Positions 1 through 6,839 of a stretch of 22,359 nt of DNA are shown here, in pieces. The translations under genes were made by a program, and so were the position numbers. Source of the stretch: a virus. The notes under the pieces are model-generated. The model ran no database searches. It worked only from the letters and a program-made list of their open reading frames with translations, and was not told where the DNA came from. Position 1 is the first letter of the stretch, and the number at the start of each line of letters is the position of its first letter. The stretch lies in the IMG/VR virus record IMGVR_UViG_3300005613_000440, positions 1 through 22,359 of that record; one strand, written 5' to 3'.

Positions 1-28
1 TAATAACAGAACTTTAATAATTTAAGAT

Positions 29-1012
29 ATGGCGAATAAGACAATCCCTCAACTTCCCGAACAGACTGGTAAGACCAACGATGACTTACTCGTCATAGTT
101 GATAGTGGAGAGACAACAACAAGTAAGATAAAAGTATCAACCCTTTTGGATGGGGTTGGTGGTAGTTCATTTTTTTCAGGTGATACAACAGAACCATCTA
201 ATATAATACAGATAGACAGAGGACATAGTATAACTTATGGAACTGGTGCTATTGAGGACAACTTCTTTTTGGGTGGTTCAGGTAATACTATAAACGCTTC
301 AGTAGGAACAGCGCAACCATATTATAGAAATGTTTTATTGGGTGGATTTAACAACACACTATTCCCTGACTTTAGTAATGCGAGTTGGAGTAGTAATAAC
401 ACCGCAATTATAGCAGGAAATAATAACCGAATAGGAAGACAGAGTGATGATAGTGTTATAATTGGTGGAGGTAGTAATTATATTGGTTATGGTAATGATA
501 ATTTTATTATCGGTGGAACAAGTAATAATATGACTGGTAGTCGTTGTTTTATATTAGGTGGTTCAACTAATAGTGTTGCTGGTACAAATTCATCTGTTGT
601 TGGTGGAACAAGTCATATATCAAGGGGTAATGATACTTCTGTTGTAGGTGGTAATAATAATGAAGTTCAAATAAATTGTTTAAGAAGTGCCAGTATAGGT
701 GGTTTAAATCATTTAATGAGTGCTACTGGTTATGATGATAGTGTTTTTGTTGGAGGACAAAATAACACCATAGCAGGTGATAGTTCATCAATTATTGGTG
801 GTAATAGTAATACTATAAGTCATAATAGAAGTGTTATTCTCGGTGGTTCAAGTCAATCAACATCTATAGATGATGAGGTGGTTGTTCCTAACTTAACCAT
901 AACAAACTACGCTTCATTAAACTACGCTGATGACACTGCAGCAGCCGCAGGAGGTGTCCCATTAGGCGGTGTATATCATAACGCAGGTGATTTAAGAGTT
1001 AGAATTATATAA
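29..1012 (+). CDS. Tail fibre protein with GGxN repeats
   Basis: A 327-aa putative tail fibre. Residues 1-40 carry an N-terminal module (NKTIPQL, then DDLLVIVDSGETTTSKIKV) that also begins the protein at 3840-4271. Residues about 75-280 repeat a unit of roughly 15-22 residues centred on (I/V)(I/L)GG-x-N, for example IIGGGSN, IIGGTSN, VVGGNNN and FVGGQNN. This resembles the glycine/asparagine turns of beta-solenoid or trimeric adhesin-head fibres. The C-terminus contains PLGGVYHNAGDLRVRI, a tail-end sequence familiar from phage fibres. The role (host contact, trimeric fibre) is inferred from this architecture. Its stop overlaps the next start (TAATG). The 28 bases upstream show no clear promoter, so it probably continues an operon from outside the window. 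Confidence 0.75.
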   Translation: MANKTIPQLPEQTGKTNDDLLVIVDSGETTTSKIKVSTLLDGVGGSSFFSGDTTEPSNIIQIDRGHSITYGTGAIEDNFFLGGSGNTINASVGTAQPYYRNVLLGGFNNTLFPDFSNASWSSNNTAIIAGNNNRIGRQSDDSVIIGGGSNYIGYGNDNFIIGGTSNNMTGSRCFILGGSTNSVAGTNSSVVGGTSHISRGNDTSVVGGNNNEVQINCLRSASIGGLNHLMSATGYDDSVFVGGQNNTIAGDSSSIIGGNSNTISHNRSVILGGSSQSTSIDDEVVVPNLTITNYASLNYADDTAAAAGGVPLGGVYHNAGDLRVRII

Positions 1013-1188
1013 TGAATTATAAATTTAAGGAAGTCAGATTGGATTTGGAAAGAGACACCATAGATGTTGTGGTGTCCTTCCAAGAAAATCGTAATAGATG
1101 GCAACTTAAACATTATAAATTTCCTGCGCCTGATGAAATTGATATAGATGAATTGTTAAAAGAAACTAAACGACTAATAGAAGGATAA
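1012..1188 (+). CDS. 58-aa hypothetical protein in the fibre operon
   Basis: A short open frame of 58 aa. It begins MNYKFKEVRLDLERD and ends LLKETKRLIEG. Its ATG overlaps the fibre stop (TAATG at 1010-1014), and its own TAA overlaps the ATG at 1188 in the same way. This double coupling is the best evidence that it is real. The sequence is charged and soluble: an amphipathic beta-like first half (VVVSFQENRNRWQLKHYKF) and an acidic-then-basic helix (residues about 40-57). No signal peptide, TM segment or recognisable domain is visible. Function unknown. Its place between two tail-surface genes suggests a fibre chaperone or a small virion component, which is inference only. Confidence 0.7.
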   Translation: MNYKFKEVRLDLERDTIDVVVSFQENRNRWQLKHYKFPAPDEIDIDELLKETKRLIEG

Positions 1189-2114
1189 TGTCTCCAATAT
1201 ACAAGAGAGTTAAATATCAAAAACAGAATGGTTTTGATGTTCCATATTGGGATATTGAGACTATACCTTCTCCATCACCAATACCGGTGTGTCCCCCTGA
1301 AAGTGGTTATGAATGTTTGAATGTTTCAGGTTTTACTGGTGTTAATACTTGGGCTAATGGTGATTATACTTTCTTTAACTTTGGTTTTCTTAATATTGAT
1401 AATCAAATTGTGGAGTGTGGATGTGAATATGAGTATGCTATTTATCAACATAATACAAAACCTTGGATTACTTTATGTCTTTATTATGATATAAGTGGGT
1501 CTCAGTATATATATTCATTTAGACATAATGGATTTTTGGGAAGTCCTGAAGATATAATTTGTGATACTGAATGGAACTCAAGTGCTCTCATTCTAAACCC
1601 AACAGGTAATAGTGTCCCGACACAGCAGATAAATGATAGATTTTACCCAACAGAAACGACTATTCTTGGTGGTGTAATAACTTATGTATCTTGTGTTAGT
1701 CCTACTCCATCTACGACCCCTTCAATTACTCCTACGAGTAGTATTACTCCCTCTATTACTTCAACCCCTCCATTAAGTAAGAGCACTACTCCTACTACCA
1801 CCCCTACCATAACCAATACACCAAGTATAACACCGACCATAACTCCAACTGAAACTCCAAAGGCATCCATTAGCCCCACCCCGACGCCCACTCCTACAGC
1901 AAGCGACCCTTGCCCTTGTGGATATTATAGTGTCTATAACAATAGTGGAACAGAAACATTATCTGTGGAGTATGTTGATTGTGATACATTCAATACTGAA
2001 ATATTGGTTGTTGGAACAAAAGCAACAGAAACTCTATGTTCTTGTTCTGCACCGATTAGAGTATTCGGTTCAACCGATTATACAATAACCTATTTGGGTT
2101 CTTGTCCCACATAA
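1188..2114 (+). CDS. Tail surface protein with Pro/Thr/Ser linker and Cys-rich C-terminal domain
   Basis: A 308-aa protein in four parts. Residues 1-35 contain YKRVKY and PYWDIETIPSPSP, an anchor shared with the next gene. Residues about 36-168 form a globular domain with several cysteines. Residues about 170-238 are an extreme low-complexity linker of SIT-P, TPT and TP-S units. Residues about 240-308 form a compact domain with six or more cysteines (CPCGYY, VDC, LCSCS, GSC). It looks like a display protein: anchor, head, flexible stalk and terminal binding domain. The linker DNA is a degenerate repeat that could change length. Receptor binding or glycan contact is inferred from position beside the fibre gene. 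No enzymatic motif was seen. Confidence 0.65.
   Translation: MSPIYKRVKYQKQNGFDVPYWDIETIPSPSPIPVCPPESGYECLNVSGFTGVNTWANGDYTFFNFGFLNIDNQIVECGCEYEYAIYQHNTKPWITLCLYYDISGSQYIYSFRHNGFLGSPEDIICDTEWNSSALILNPTGNSVPTQQINDRFYPTETTILGGVITYVSCVSPTPSTTPSITPTSSITPSITSTPPLSKSTTPTTTPTITNTPSITPTITPTETPKASISPTPTPTPTASDPCPCGYYSVYNNSGTETLSVEYVDCDTFNTEILVVGTKATETLCSCSAPIRVFGSTDYTITYLGSCPT
1697..1905 (+). repeat. Degenerate repeat encoding Pro/Thr/Ser linker
   Basis: Tandem degenerate units of about 9-18 bp built on ACTCC, ACCCC and AGTAT triplets encode ITPS/TPT repeats inside the 1188-2114 gene. The same DNA read backwards gives a long Val/Gly-rich open frame, which is an artefact of the repeat. The run is a plausible site of slippage or recombination with the similar tract at 2203-2376. 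Confidence 0.7.
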
Positions 2115-2124
2115 AATTATAGAT

Positions 2125-2808
2125 ATGCCACAATATAACAGAGTTAAATATTATAGTATGGGGAAACCCTATTGGGATATTGAAATTATACCCTCACCTT
2201 TACCAAGTCCTTCTATGACGCCTACCCCATCTGCTACTCCATCTATTACTCCAAGTATTACATTAACTCCATCTATAACACCAACAATAACTCCAACAAT
2301 TTCAATTACACCAAGTATTACCAATACTACAACACCATCCGCTACACCATCTATAACTCCATCTATAAATTCTTTACCTCCAAGTAATTTGTATATTAGT
2401 GGTTTAACTACTGGTGGTGGAGAAAATTGGAATGGGTGTTTCACATATAATGAAGTTTCTTATATGGATATTGCGGCAAATCCAACATATAGAAGTGGTG
2501 CTAATTCAAGAGATAGTTTAAATTATGCGTCATATACTTATGATAATGACCCAACACAAAAAATAATTATAATTACTGACAGAACATCACCTCCTTTACC
2601 TTCAAGTGTAACTGGTTTCACTTTATTTGATATACAGGATGTTAGTATTTCAGGATTTACTGATAGTCAGAGTATGGGAACAGGTTGGTTAGCCATTGAC
2701 GCAATACCAAATATGACCCAAGCACCAAATGGAGTTTATCATCCTGAAGCAGGGACTTATAGTAATTATTGGGGAACTTGGACTTTAAGTTATACATGCC
2801 CACCTTAA
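2125..2808 (+). CDS. Paralogous tail surface protein with N-terminal Pro/Thr/Ser linker
   Basis: A 227-aa protein. Its first 25 residues (YNRVKYY, then PYWDIEIIPSPLP) match the start of the upstream protein, so the pair look like tandem paralogues sharing an anchor. Residues about 26-84 are the TPS/SIT-rich linker. Residues about 85-227 form a different globular domain (LYISGLTTGGGENW at its start, two cysteines) from either domain of the neighbour. The arrangement suggests swapping of receptor-facing domains on a common anchor and stalk. It starts 10 bp after the upstream stop, in the same operon. No known catalytic motif. The tail-surface role is inferred. Confidence 0.65.
   Translation: MPQYNRVKYYSMGKPYWDIEIIPSPLPSPSMTPTPSATPSITPSITLTPSITPTITPTISITPSITNTTTPSATPSITPSINSLPPSNLYISGLTTGGGENWNGCFTYNEVSYMDIAANPTYRSGANSRDSLNYASYTYDNDPTQKIIIITDRTSPPLPSSVTGFTLFDIQDVSISGFTDSQSMGTGWLAIDAIPNMTQAPNGVYHPEAGTYSNYWGTWTLSYTCPP
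2203..2376 (+). repeat. Second Pro/Thr/Ser linker repeat
   Basis: Degenerate units such as ACTCCATCTATAAC and CCAAGTATTAC recur through this tract and encode the linker of the 2125-2808 protein. It is similar in sequence to the 1697-1905 tract about 0.5 kb upstream, so the two could recombine. Confidence 0.65.
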
Positions 2809-2818
2809 AAAATAATGT

Positions 2819-2827
2819 AATATTTAT
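2819..2827 (+). promoter_or_regulatory. ATATTTAT boundary element, putative late promoter
   Basis: AATATTTAT lies 5 nt before the ATG at 2833. It is one of eight copies of this string at gene boundaries. No TTG -33 box lies 17-23 nt upstream. Confidence 0.5.
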
Positions 2828-2832
2828 AGATA

Positions 2833-3840
2833 ATGATAAAAATATCAGCAAATACGGATAATACGATATGGGTGAATGCTTCAAGGAATAAAACCTTGAG
2901 TAATCCAACCTATCTTATGTCTTTACAACATAAAGTTTCAGGAGACAGAAAATATTTCATACCCCAAAATATTACATCTTTTTCAGGTAGAACAACATAT
3001 CAGGAAGAACCGAGAGCAGATTTATTCAAGTTTGGTGTATATGAGAGTGGTGAGAACCTTACTGGTGGAACGAGGTATTGGGTTAAGGAAAAACCACCAG
3101 CACTTGTTTATTTGGAACAACCACTTTATTATCCTGGAAAACTTCAAGGGACAGATAAGATATACACAGACCAAATATTCGTAATTCCAAATCTTATTGG
3201 TATTTTTAGAATATACTTGGATACAAAAAATCCTGGTGAAATATTTACAGGTGGAACATGCTTTTCTGATGGTATAGATATATCAACTTATATAAATTTT
3301 GGAACTGAAGGAAACCCAAACAATACGCCTTGGAGTGTGGATTATCCCATACCTTATGCCGATATTCAATTAAACCAATTAAATAAAGCATTTACGGCAA
3401 CTACTTTCACATATAATTTACAGACCAATTCAGGTAGAACATTTAGTGATACATTATATCTCGCTTCTATGCAAGAGATACAAGATATCAAGCCTTGGGA
3501 ATATTTTGGAGATGAAGGACAAGATAATTTTAGAAGACCGAATTATCCTCGTGTTTATGTTGGAACTACCAATATATCTTTAGAAAATTATGGTTGGTAT
3601 TATTATAGAATATACGAGCAAACATCACAAACGAATTTAAACCCATTATTAACTACAGATGTGGTTGATGAAGGAACATTATACTTATACCCCCCTCCAC
3701 CTGATGAGGTGAGTTATGAAGGATATTCAACAGATGAGATTATAATATATGATGAGGATAAAATACCAACCAATCATATATTACAGGAAAATGAATATCA
3801 CTTATTAACAGAAAATAACGAATTACTAACACAAGAATAA
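2833..3840 (+). CDS. Structural protein of the tail/connector block, unknown role
   Basis: A 335-aa protein. The N-terminus (ANTDNTIWVNASRNKTLSN, then YLMSLQHKVSG) is of a type I associate with Bacteroidota phage virion proteins of unnamed function. The body is rich in Tyr, Gly, Thr and Asn with short beta-like segments. It ends in an acidic tail, the last part ILQENEYHLLTENNELLTQE, a leucine/glutamate repeat also seen at the ends of fibre-like proteins. No catalytic motif, signal peptide or TM segment. It is the first gene after an ATATTTAT element and is coupled to the next gene by TAATG at 3838-3842, so it probably opens the transcription unit that reaches the portal. Baseplate or fibre-attachment roles are guesses. 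Confidence 0.6.
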   Translation: MIKISANTDNTIWVNASRNKTLSNPTYLMSLQHKVSGDRKYFIPQNITSFSGRTTYQEEPRADLFKFGVYESGENLTGGTRYWVKEKPPALVYLEQPLYYPGKLQGTDKIYTDQIFVIPNLIGIFRIYLDTKNPGEIFTGGTCFSDGIDISTYINFGTEGNPNNTPWSVDYPIPYADIQLNQLNKAFTATTFTYNLQTNSGRTFSDTLYLASMQEIQDIKPWEYFGDEGQDNFRRPNYPRVYVGTTNISLENYGWYYYRIYEQTSQTNLNPLLTTDVVDEGTLYLYPPPPDEVSYEGYSTDEIIIYDEDKIPTNHILQENEYHLLTENNELLTQE

Positions 3841-4271
3841 TGGATAAAAAAATATCACAATTAACACAATTAACCGCAAGAACAGAGAGTGATGTTATTG
3901 CGATAGTAAATGGAGGTTCAACGAAGAAAATATCTGTTGAAGATTTTATCAGAGAACCTGTCATAAACGCAGGTAGTGTATCAGGTGGAATATCAGTTGA
4001 TTTATCTTTGGGTAGATGGTTTATCTTCACTTTAACAGACAATGTATCCGTTTCATTATCAAATGAAAAAGAAGGTGAGGAGTTCTTATTTTGGGTATAT
4101 GCTGACGGAAACCCAAGTATAACAAGTATGACTTTAACATCAGGTGGAAACATATATTGTGTTGGAGGCACATTACCAAATATCGCTAATAATGCTTGGA
4201 ACTTGTATAGAGGTTTTGTGATAAATGGAGGATTGGTATTAACAGAACTTGATAACTTCGCAGCAATATAA
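3840..4271 (+). CDS. Small tail-fibre-like protein
   Basis: A 143-aa protein that opens with KKISQLTQLTARTESDVIA and then IVNGGSTKKISVEDF. This is the same module as in the fibre at 29-1012 (QLPEQTG, DDLLVIVDSG, TSKIKV). The remainder (residues 45-143) is a short beta-rich domain with repeated Gly/Ser/Thr and a single cysteine, without the GGxN repeats. It starts on the last base of the upstream stop. The shared module probably docks both proteins to the same virion component, or is a folding unit. A short fibre or decoration protein is the best guess. Confidence 0.6.
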   Translation: MDKKISQLTQLTARTESDVIAIVNGGSTKKISVEDFIREPVINAGSVSGGISVDLSLGRWFIFTLTDNVSVSLSNEKEGEEFLFWVYADGNPSITSMTLTSGGNIYCVGGTLPNIANNAWNLYRGFVINGGLVLTELDNFAAI

Positions 4272-4278
4272 TATTTAT
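4270..4278 (+). promoter_or_regulatory. ATATTTAT boundary element before the portal gene
   Basis: AATATTTAT overlaps the TAA stop of the upstream gene and ends 5 nt before the ATG at 4284. A TTG occurs at 4249-4251, giving an 18-nt spacer, so this copy could have a weak -33 box. Confidence 0.5.
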
Positions 4279-4283
4279 AGAAT

Positions 4284-5363
4284 ATGGAAAAACAATTTCA
4301 CGCATTTGGTAGAAGAATAGATAGTGTTAATCGCTTTGAAGAAAAGGTGGTTAGAAACCAAGATTGGGTATCTTGGGGAAGCGAGAATAATTTTGCTGAA
4401 ACACTATATGATTACATAGATTATAACCCCACACATAACGCATGTATCAACGCAAAGGTAAGAAATGTCTTAGGTCAAGGGTTCGTTGATGGTGATAGAT
4501 TGGTGAATGGAACACAGACCTTAAATGAGTTCTTTATGGAATATGCCACAGAGTATATAACCACAGGAAACGCCTTTATTGAGTCAGTATGGTCTGCTGA
4601 TAGGACGGAGGGTTTAAATGGAATATACACCCTTCCCTCGTCGTCTGTGAGGGTTCAGAAGAAGGATACGATAGATGAAGAACAGAAGGTTTATTATTAT
4701 TGTGAGGACTGGAAAGATTATAGAACAAAAAGTATTATTGAGTTCAGTAAGTTAGACCCAAACAATCAGAACAACAGACAAGTATATCATATCAAGAATT
4801 ACGCACCAGGATACAACTACTATGGTTCTCCTGACTATATGTCTGTTATCAACGATATTAGATTGGCACATAACATAACATTATTCCACTTATCAAACAT
4901 ATTGAATGGGGGAACACCGGGTTTATGGGTCAATTTCCCAAATGGTATTCCTGATAGCGACAACGAACAAAGAACGATGTTGGCTAAAATTGAAGAAAGA
5001 TTTTCAGGAGCAGAAGGAGCGGGTAAGACGATGGTTTCATTTAGTGATGGAGCAGAACTCGCACCAACAATTACACAAATCCCCTCAAATACACACGATG
5101 GTTATTATTCAGAAATATTTGAATTAACCCAAAGACAGATTTTATCGGGACACAAAATCACTTCAGGTCTTTTGATTGGATTGAATAACGGAGGTGGTCT
5201 TGGTTCAAACGCAGATGAGATTAACCAATCATTCCAAGTGTTCCTCAATACAACAATAAAACCATTACAAATGGAATTGGTAGAACAAATGAAACCCCTT
5301 ATTAAGTTGTTGTATCCAAACGAACAAATAAACTTGAGTATTATACAAAATCAAATACTATGA
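4284..5363 (+). CDS. Phage portal protein
   Basis: A 359-aa portal of the HK97-like family: the dodecameric ring at the capsid vertex through which DNA passes and to which the terminase docks. Visible family features are the N-terminal YNPTHNACINAKVRNVLGQG (residues about 47-70), the central GTPGLWVNFPNGIPDSD stretch, the GAEGAGKTMVSFSDG region, and a C-terminal helical part with LLIGLNNGGGLGSNADEI. It is slightly short for the family (commonly about 400 aa or more). GAGKT here is not a P-loop, since the family has no ATPase activity. An ATATTTAT element precedes it, and its stop overlaps the start of the next gene (ATGA). It lies far from the terminase genes (9910-12297), on the other side of a reverse-strand block. 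Confidence 0.8.
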   Translation: MEKQFHAFGRRIDSVNRFEEKVVRNQDWVSWGSENNFAETLYDYIDYNPTHNACINAKVRNVLGQGFVDGDRLVNGTQTLNEFFMEYATEYITTGNAFIESVWSADRTEGLNGIYTLPSSSVRVQKKDTIDEEQKVYYYCEDWKDYRTKSIIEFSKLDPNNQNNRQVYHIKNYAPGYNYYGSPDYMSVINDIRLAHNITLFHLSNILNGGTPGLWVNFPNGIPDSDNEQRTMLAKIEERFSGAEGAGKTMVSFSDGAELAPTITQIPSNTHDGYYSEIFELTQRQILSGHKITSGLLIGLNNGGGLGSNADEINQSFQVFLNTTIKPLQMELVEQMKPLIKLLYPNEQINLSIIQNQIL

Positions 5364-5938
5364 TTACAGCATATTTTGTAAGCGAGCAGAAGTTAAAGGA
5401 CTATACACCTGTTAATAAAATGATGGATAGTGGAAAGTTGGTGTCAGCAATCCGTATCGCACAGGACATAGTCGCAAAGGAAGCATTAGGACAATCTCTT
5501 TATGAGAGAATGATGGAACTTATCACATCAGGTGATATATCCAATTCAACCTATGTGAATTATAAGAACCTATTGGATGACTACATCGTCCCTTGTGCTA
5601 TGTGGAATGCTTATTACATCTCACTTGATTTTGCCCTTGTAGAATACGCTAATGTAGGTCTGGTGAGTAATAACACCGAACAGGGCAGTTCAGTTGATTT
5701 GGCGACCTTTAAAACGATTAAGAATGGTGCCAAACATACCGCTGACTTCTATACAGAGAAGTTAAAGATGTGGTTGAATAATAACACATCATTATATCCC
5801 GAATACGATAGGGAAAATCCTGGTGAGACAGAACCTGATAGAAGCACATATTCAACAGGGATTGTCTTTGATACTCCAAGTGGTTATTGTAGAGATGAAT
5901 GGTTATTTTGTGGGGGGTTTAATAAAGGGGACAATTAA
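5360..5938 (+). CDS. Putative head-tail connector/adaptor protein
   Basis: A 192-aa, mostly helical protein directly coupled to the portal gene by a 4-nt ATGA overlap. Residues 5-60 are helical (VSEQKLKDYTPVNKMMD, then IRIAQDIVAKEALGQSLYERM). Residues 70-150 contain LLDDYIVPCAMWNAYYISLDFALVEY. The C-terminus is Gly/Cys-rich (GYCRDEWLFCGGFNKG). The pattern resembles helical adaptor proteins encoded next to portals in Bacteroidota phages (possibly the DUF6712 group). That name is from memory and unchecked. The stop codon sits in the loop of the terminator hairpin, so the operon ends here. Confidence 0.5.
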   Translation: MITAYFVSEQKLKDYTPVNKMMDSGKLVSAIRIAQDIVAKEALGQSLYERMMELITSGDISNSTYVNYKNLLDDYIVPCAMWNAYYISLDFALVEYANVGLVSNNTEQGSSVDLATFKTIKNGAKHTADFYTEKLKMWLNNNTSLYPEYDRENPGETEPDRSTYSTGIVFDTPSGYCRDEWLFCGGFNKGDN

Positions 5939-5953
5939 GTCCCCCTTTTTTAT
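5924..5953. terminator. Bidirectional intrinsic terminator
   Basis: Stem GGGGAC (5927-5932) and GTCCCC (5939-5944) with the 6-nt loop AATTAA, which contains the TAA stop of the upstream plus-strand gene. A T-rich run follows on the plus strand. On the minus strand the run after the hairpin is weaker (TTTATT). It separates convergent transcripts. Confidence 0.8.
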
Positions 5954-6123
5954 TAATATACAGAAAGATTATTTTTTGTTTTGATTGCTTCTTCTTTGGT
6001 GAAACCTCCAAGTGTGGAGTAGGTCAAATCTCCATATTCGTCCCATACACGGACAAAGTAAGTATCACGAATTACACCTCCACCAAAGTCGTAGTTTTTG
6101 ATTTTCTTAATTGTCTTTTTCAT
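5953..6123 (-). CDS. 56-aa hypothetical early protein
   Basis: A 56-aa open frame below usual ORF-length cut-offs. It starts MKKTIKKIKNYDFGGG and ends KEEAIKTKNNLSVY. The basic N-terminus is followed by a beta-rich middle (VIRDTYFVRVWDEYGDLTYS). Support for it: a promoter 25 nt upstream, an A/C-rich leader ending ACACTATGAAAAA that is nearly identical to that of the next gene, and a stop just before the shared terminator. Small basic proteins in such early blocks often bind host targets. That is context only. No family recognised. Confidence 0.7.
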   Translation of the reverse strand: MKKTIKKIKNYDFGGGVIRDTYFVRVWDEYGDLTYSTLGGFTKEEAIKTKNNLSVY

Positions 6124-6148
6124 AGTGTTATTGTGTTTGTTTGTTTTA

Positions 6149-6179
6149 CGAATATACGGCGAGTTTTTTAATTATCCAA
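6149..6179 (-). promoter_or_regulatory. Early-type promoter for the 56-aa gene
   Basis: On the minus strand: TTG (6179-6177), 20-nt spacer, TATATTCG (6156-6149). This is one mismatch from the Bacteroidota -7 consensus TAnnTTTG. The -33 box lies inside the end of the next gene. Confidence 0.6.
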
Positions 6180-6393
6180 GAAAAAATGGAAACCCTACTT
6201 TTTCAATTAGTTCTTTAACACTCTTTGACTTTACAATATCTTCCATTTCTTCTTCATCTAACTCTTCTTCAAGATATTCAAAACGACCACTTTCAAGTGC
6301 TTCATTTACACAAGACCACCAATAAGTTTGGTCTCCGTCGTCAAGGTAAGTTTCAATTACTTTAGTCATTTCTTGTTTGTTTTCTTTTTTCAT
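6172..6393 (-). CDS. 73-aa acidic hypothetical early protein
   Basis: A 73-aa protein with a short basic start (MKKENKQEM), an aromatic patch (DDGDQTYWWSCVNEALESGR, residues about 19-38) and a strongly acidic helix (EYLEEELDEEEMEDIV), ending VGFPFFLG. The start at 6393 is chosen because its leader and first codons (AACACTATGAAAAA) match the neighbouring gene and a promoter lies upstream. An internal Met at residue 9 is an alternative. Acidic proteins of this size can be DNA mimics or host-factor inhibitors. Nothing in the sequence proves this. Confidence 0.65.
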   Translation of the reverse strand: MKKENKQEMTKVIETYLDDGDQTYWWSCVNEALESGRFEYLEEELDEEEMEDIVKSKSVKELIEKVGFPFFLG

Positions 6394-6425
6394 AGTGTTT
6401 ATTGTTTCTGTGTTTATTTGTTTGT

Positions 6426-6456
6426 CAAAGATAGGGAATTAGGTTGGTTCTCACAA
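6426..6456 (-). promoter_or_regulatory. Early-type promoter for the 73-aa gene
   Basis: On the minus strand: TTG (6456-6454), 20-nt spacer, TATCTTTG (6433-6426). This is a perfect TAnnTTTG -7 box. An A/C-rich leader of 32 nt follows, without a Shine-Dalgarno sequence. Confidence 0.75.
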
Positions 6457-6457
6457 A

Positions 6458-6673
6458 TTATTTAACAAGTTTTTTTTCATCAAACATCATATTAACGAAC
6501 TTCTCAATTACACGAACTTTTCGTTGAGCACGAACTTTGTTGTATTCATTAAAATCAAGTTTATCCAAGATTTTGGAGATACAGAGGACTCGTTCCAATT
6601 TGTAAGGTGAGTTCAAATCAATAGAGTTTTCTTCTACGACTTCAAGGAAAAGGGTGTGTGTTGATTTTTTCAT
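6458..6673 (-). CDS. 71-aa hypothetical early protein
   Basis: A 71-aa protein (starts MKKSTHTLFLEVVEENSID, ends MMFDEKKLVK), helical and charged, with one cysteine. A longer in-frame start at 6790 would give 110 aa. That version would run through a terminator hairpin and encode a Lys/Arg tract followed by a Phe/Gly/Leu-rich stretch. I prefer 6673 because a TTG-N20-TTTCTTTG promoter ends 4 nt before it and the MKK start matches its neighbours. The mRNA would be leaderless or nearly so. Function unknown. Confidence 0.6.
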   Translation of the reverse strand: MKKSTHTLFLEVVEENSIDLNSPYKLERVLCISKILDKLDFNEYNKVRAQRKVRVIEKFVNMMFDEKKLVK

Positions 6674-6677
6674 ACCC

Positions 6678-6708
6678 CAAAGAAACAACAAAAATCCCAT
6701 ACTTCCAA
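6678..6708 (-). promoter_or_regulatory. Early-type promoter, leaderless start
   Basis: On the minus strand: TTG (6708-6706), 20-nt spacer, TTTCTTTG (6685-6678; one mismatch from TAnnTTTG), then 4 nt to the ATG at 6673. The -33 box overlaps the T-run of the preceding terminator. Confidence 0.55.
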
Positions 6709-6734
6709 AAAAAATGGGAACTTTTTTAGTTCCC
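6707..6734 (-). terminator. Intrinsic terminator of the three-gene minus-strand unit
   Basis: On the minus strand: GGGAAC, loop TAAAAAA, GTTCCC, A, then eight T. The TAA stop of the 37-aa gene is the first part of the loop. Confidence 0.85.
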
Positions 6735-6839
6735 ATATCCATCAGTCCAATAAATTTCTTCTTTCTCCTTCTCCTGATGGTATTTCTCATACATCAACTG
6801 AATATACCTTTCCCATGCTTTCTTTCTTTCACTTTCCAT
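6726..6839 (-). CDS. 37-aa charged helical microprotein
   Basis: A very short open frame (37 aa; starts MESERKKAWERYIQLMYEKY, ends YWTDGYGN), highly charged and helical. Two features argue that it is real. Its ATG overlaps the end of the upstream gene by 11 nt in another frame, as expected for translational coupling. Its stop falls exactly in the loop of the terminator hairpin, as for the 5360-5938 gene. The composition is Glu/Lys/Tyr-rich with no hydrophobic segment, so a soluble peptide is expected. No homologue recognised. Confidence 0.55.
   Translation of the reverse strand: MESERKKAWERYIQLMYEKYHQEKEKEEIYWTDGYGN

Noticed and set aside
1682-1891. Val/Gly-rich reverse-strand open frame
   Set aside because: It is the complement of the Pro/Thr/Ser linker repeat; stop codons are absent only because of repeat composition. 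The same holds for the reverse frame at 2169-2444.
1188-2808. Diversity-generating retroelement target
   Set aside because: No reverse transcriptase, template repeat or adenine-biased variable repeat is visible in the window.
5006-5026. GAEGAGKT resembling a Walker A motif in the portal
   Set aside because: The surrounding sequence is portal-like, there is no Walker B, and the motif lacks the preceding hydrophobic strand typical of P-loops.
6458-6790. 110-aa version of the 71-aa minus-strand gene
   Set aside because: The longer start would read through a terminator and a promoter and overlaps the 37-aa gene; start 6673 fits the promoter and MKK pattern.
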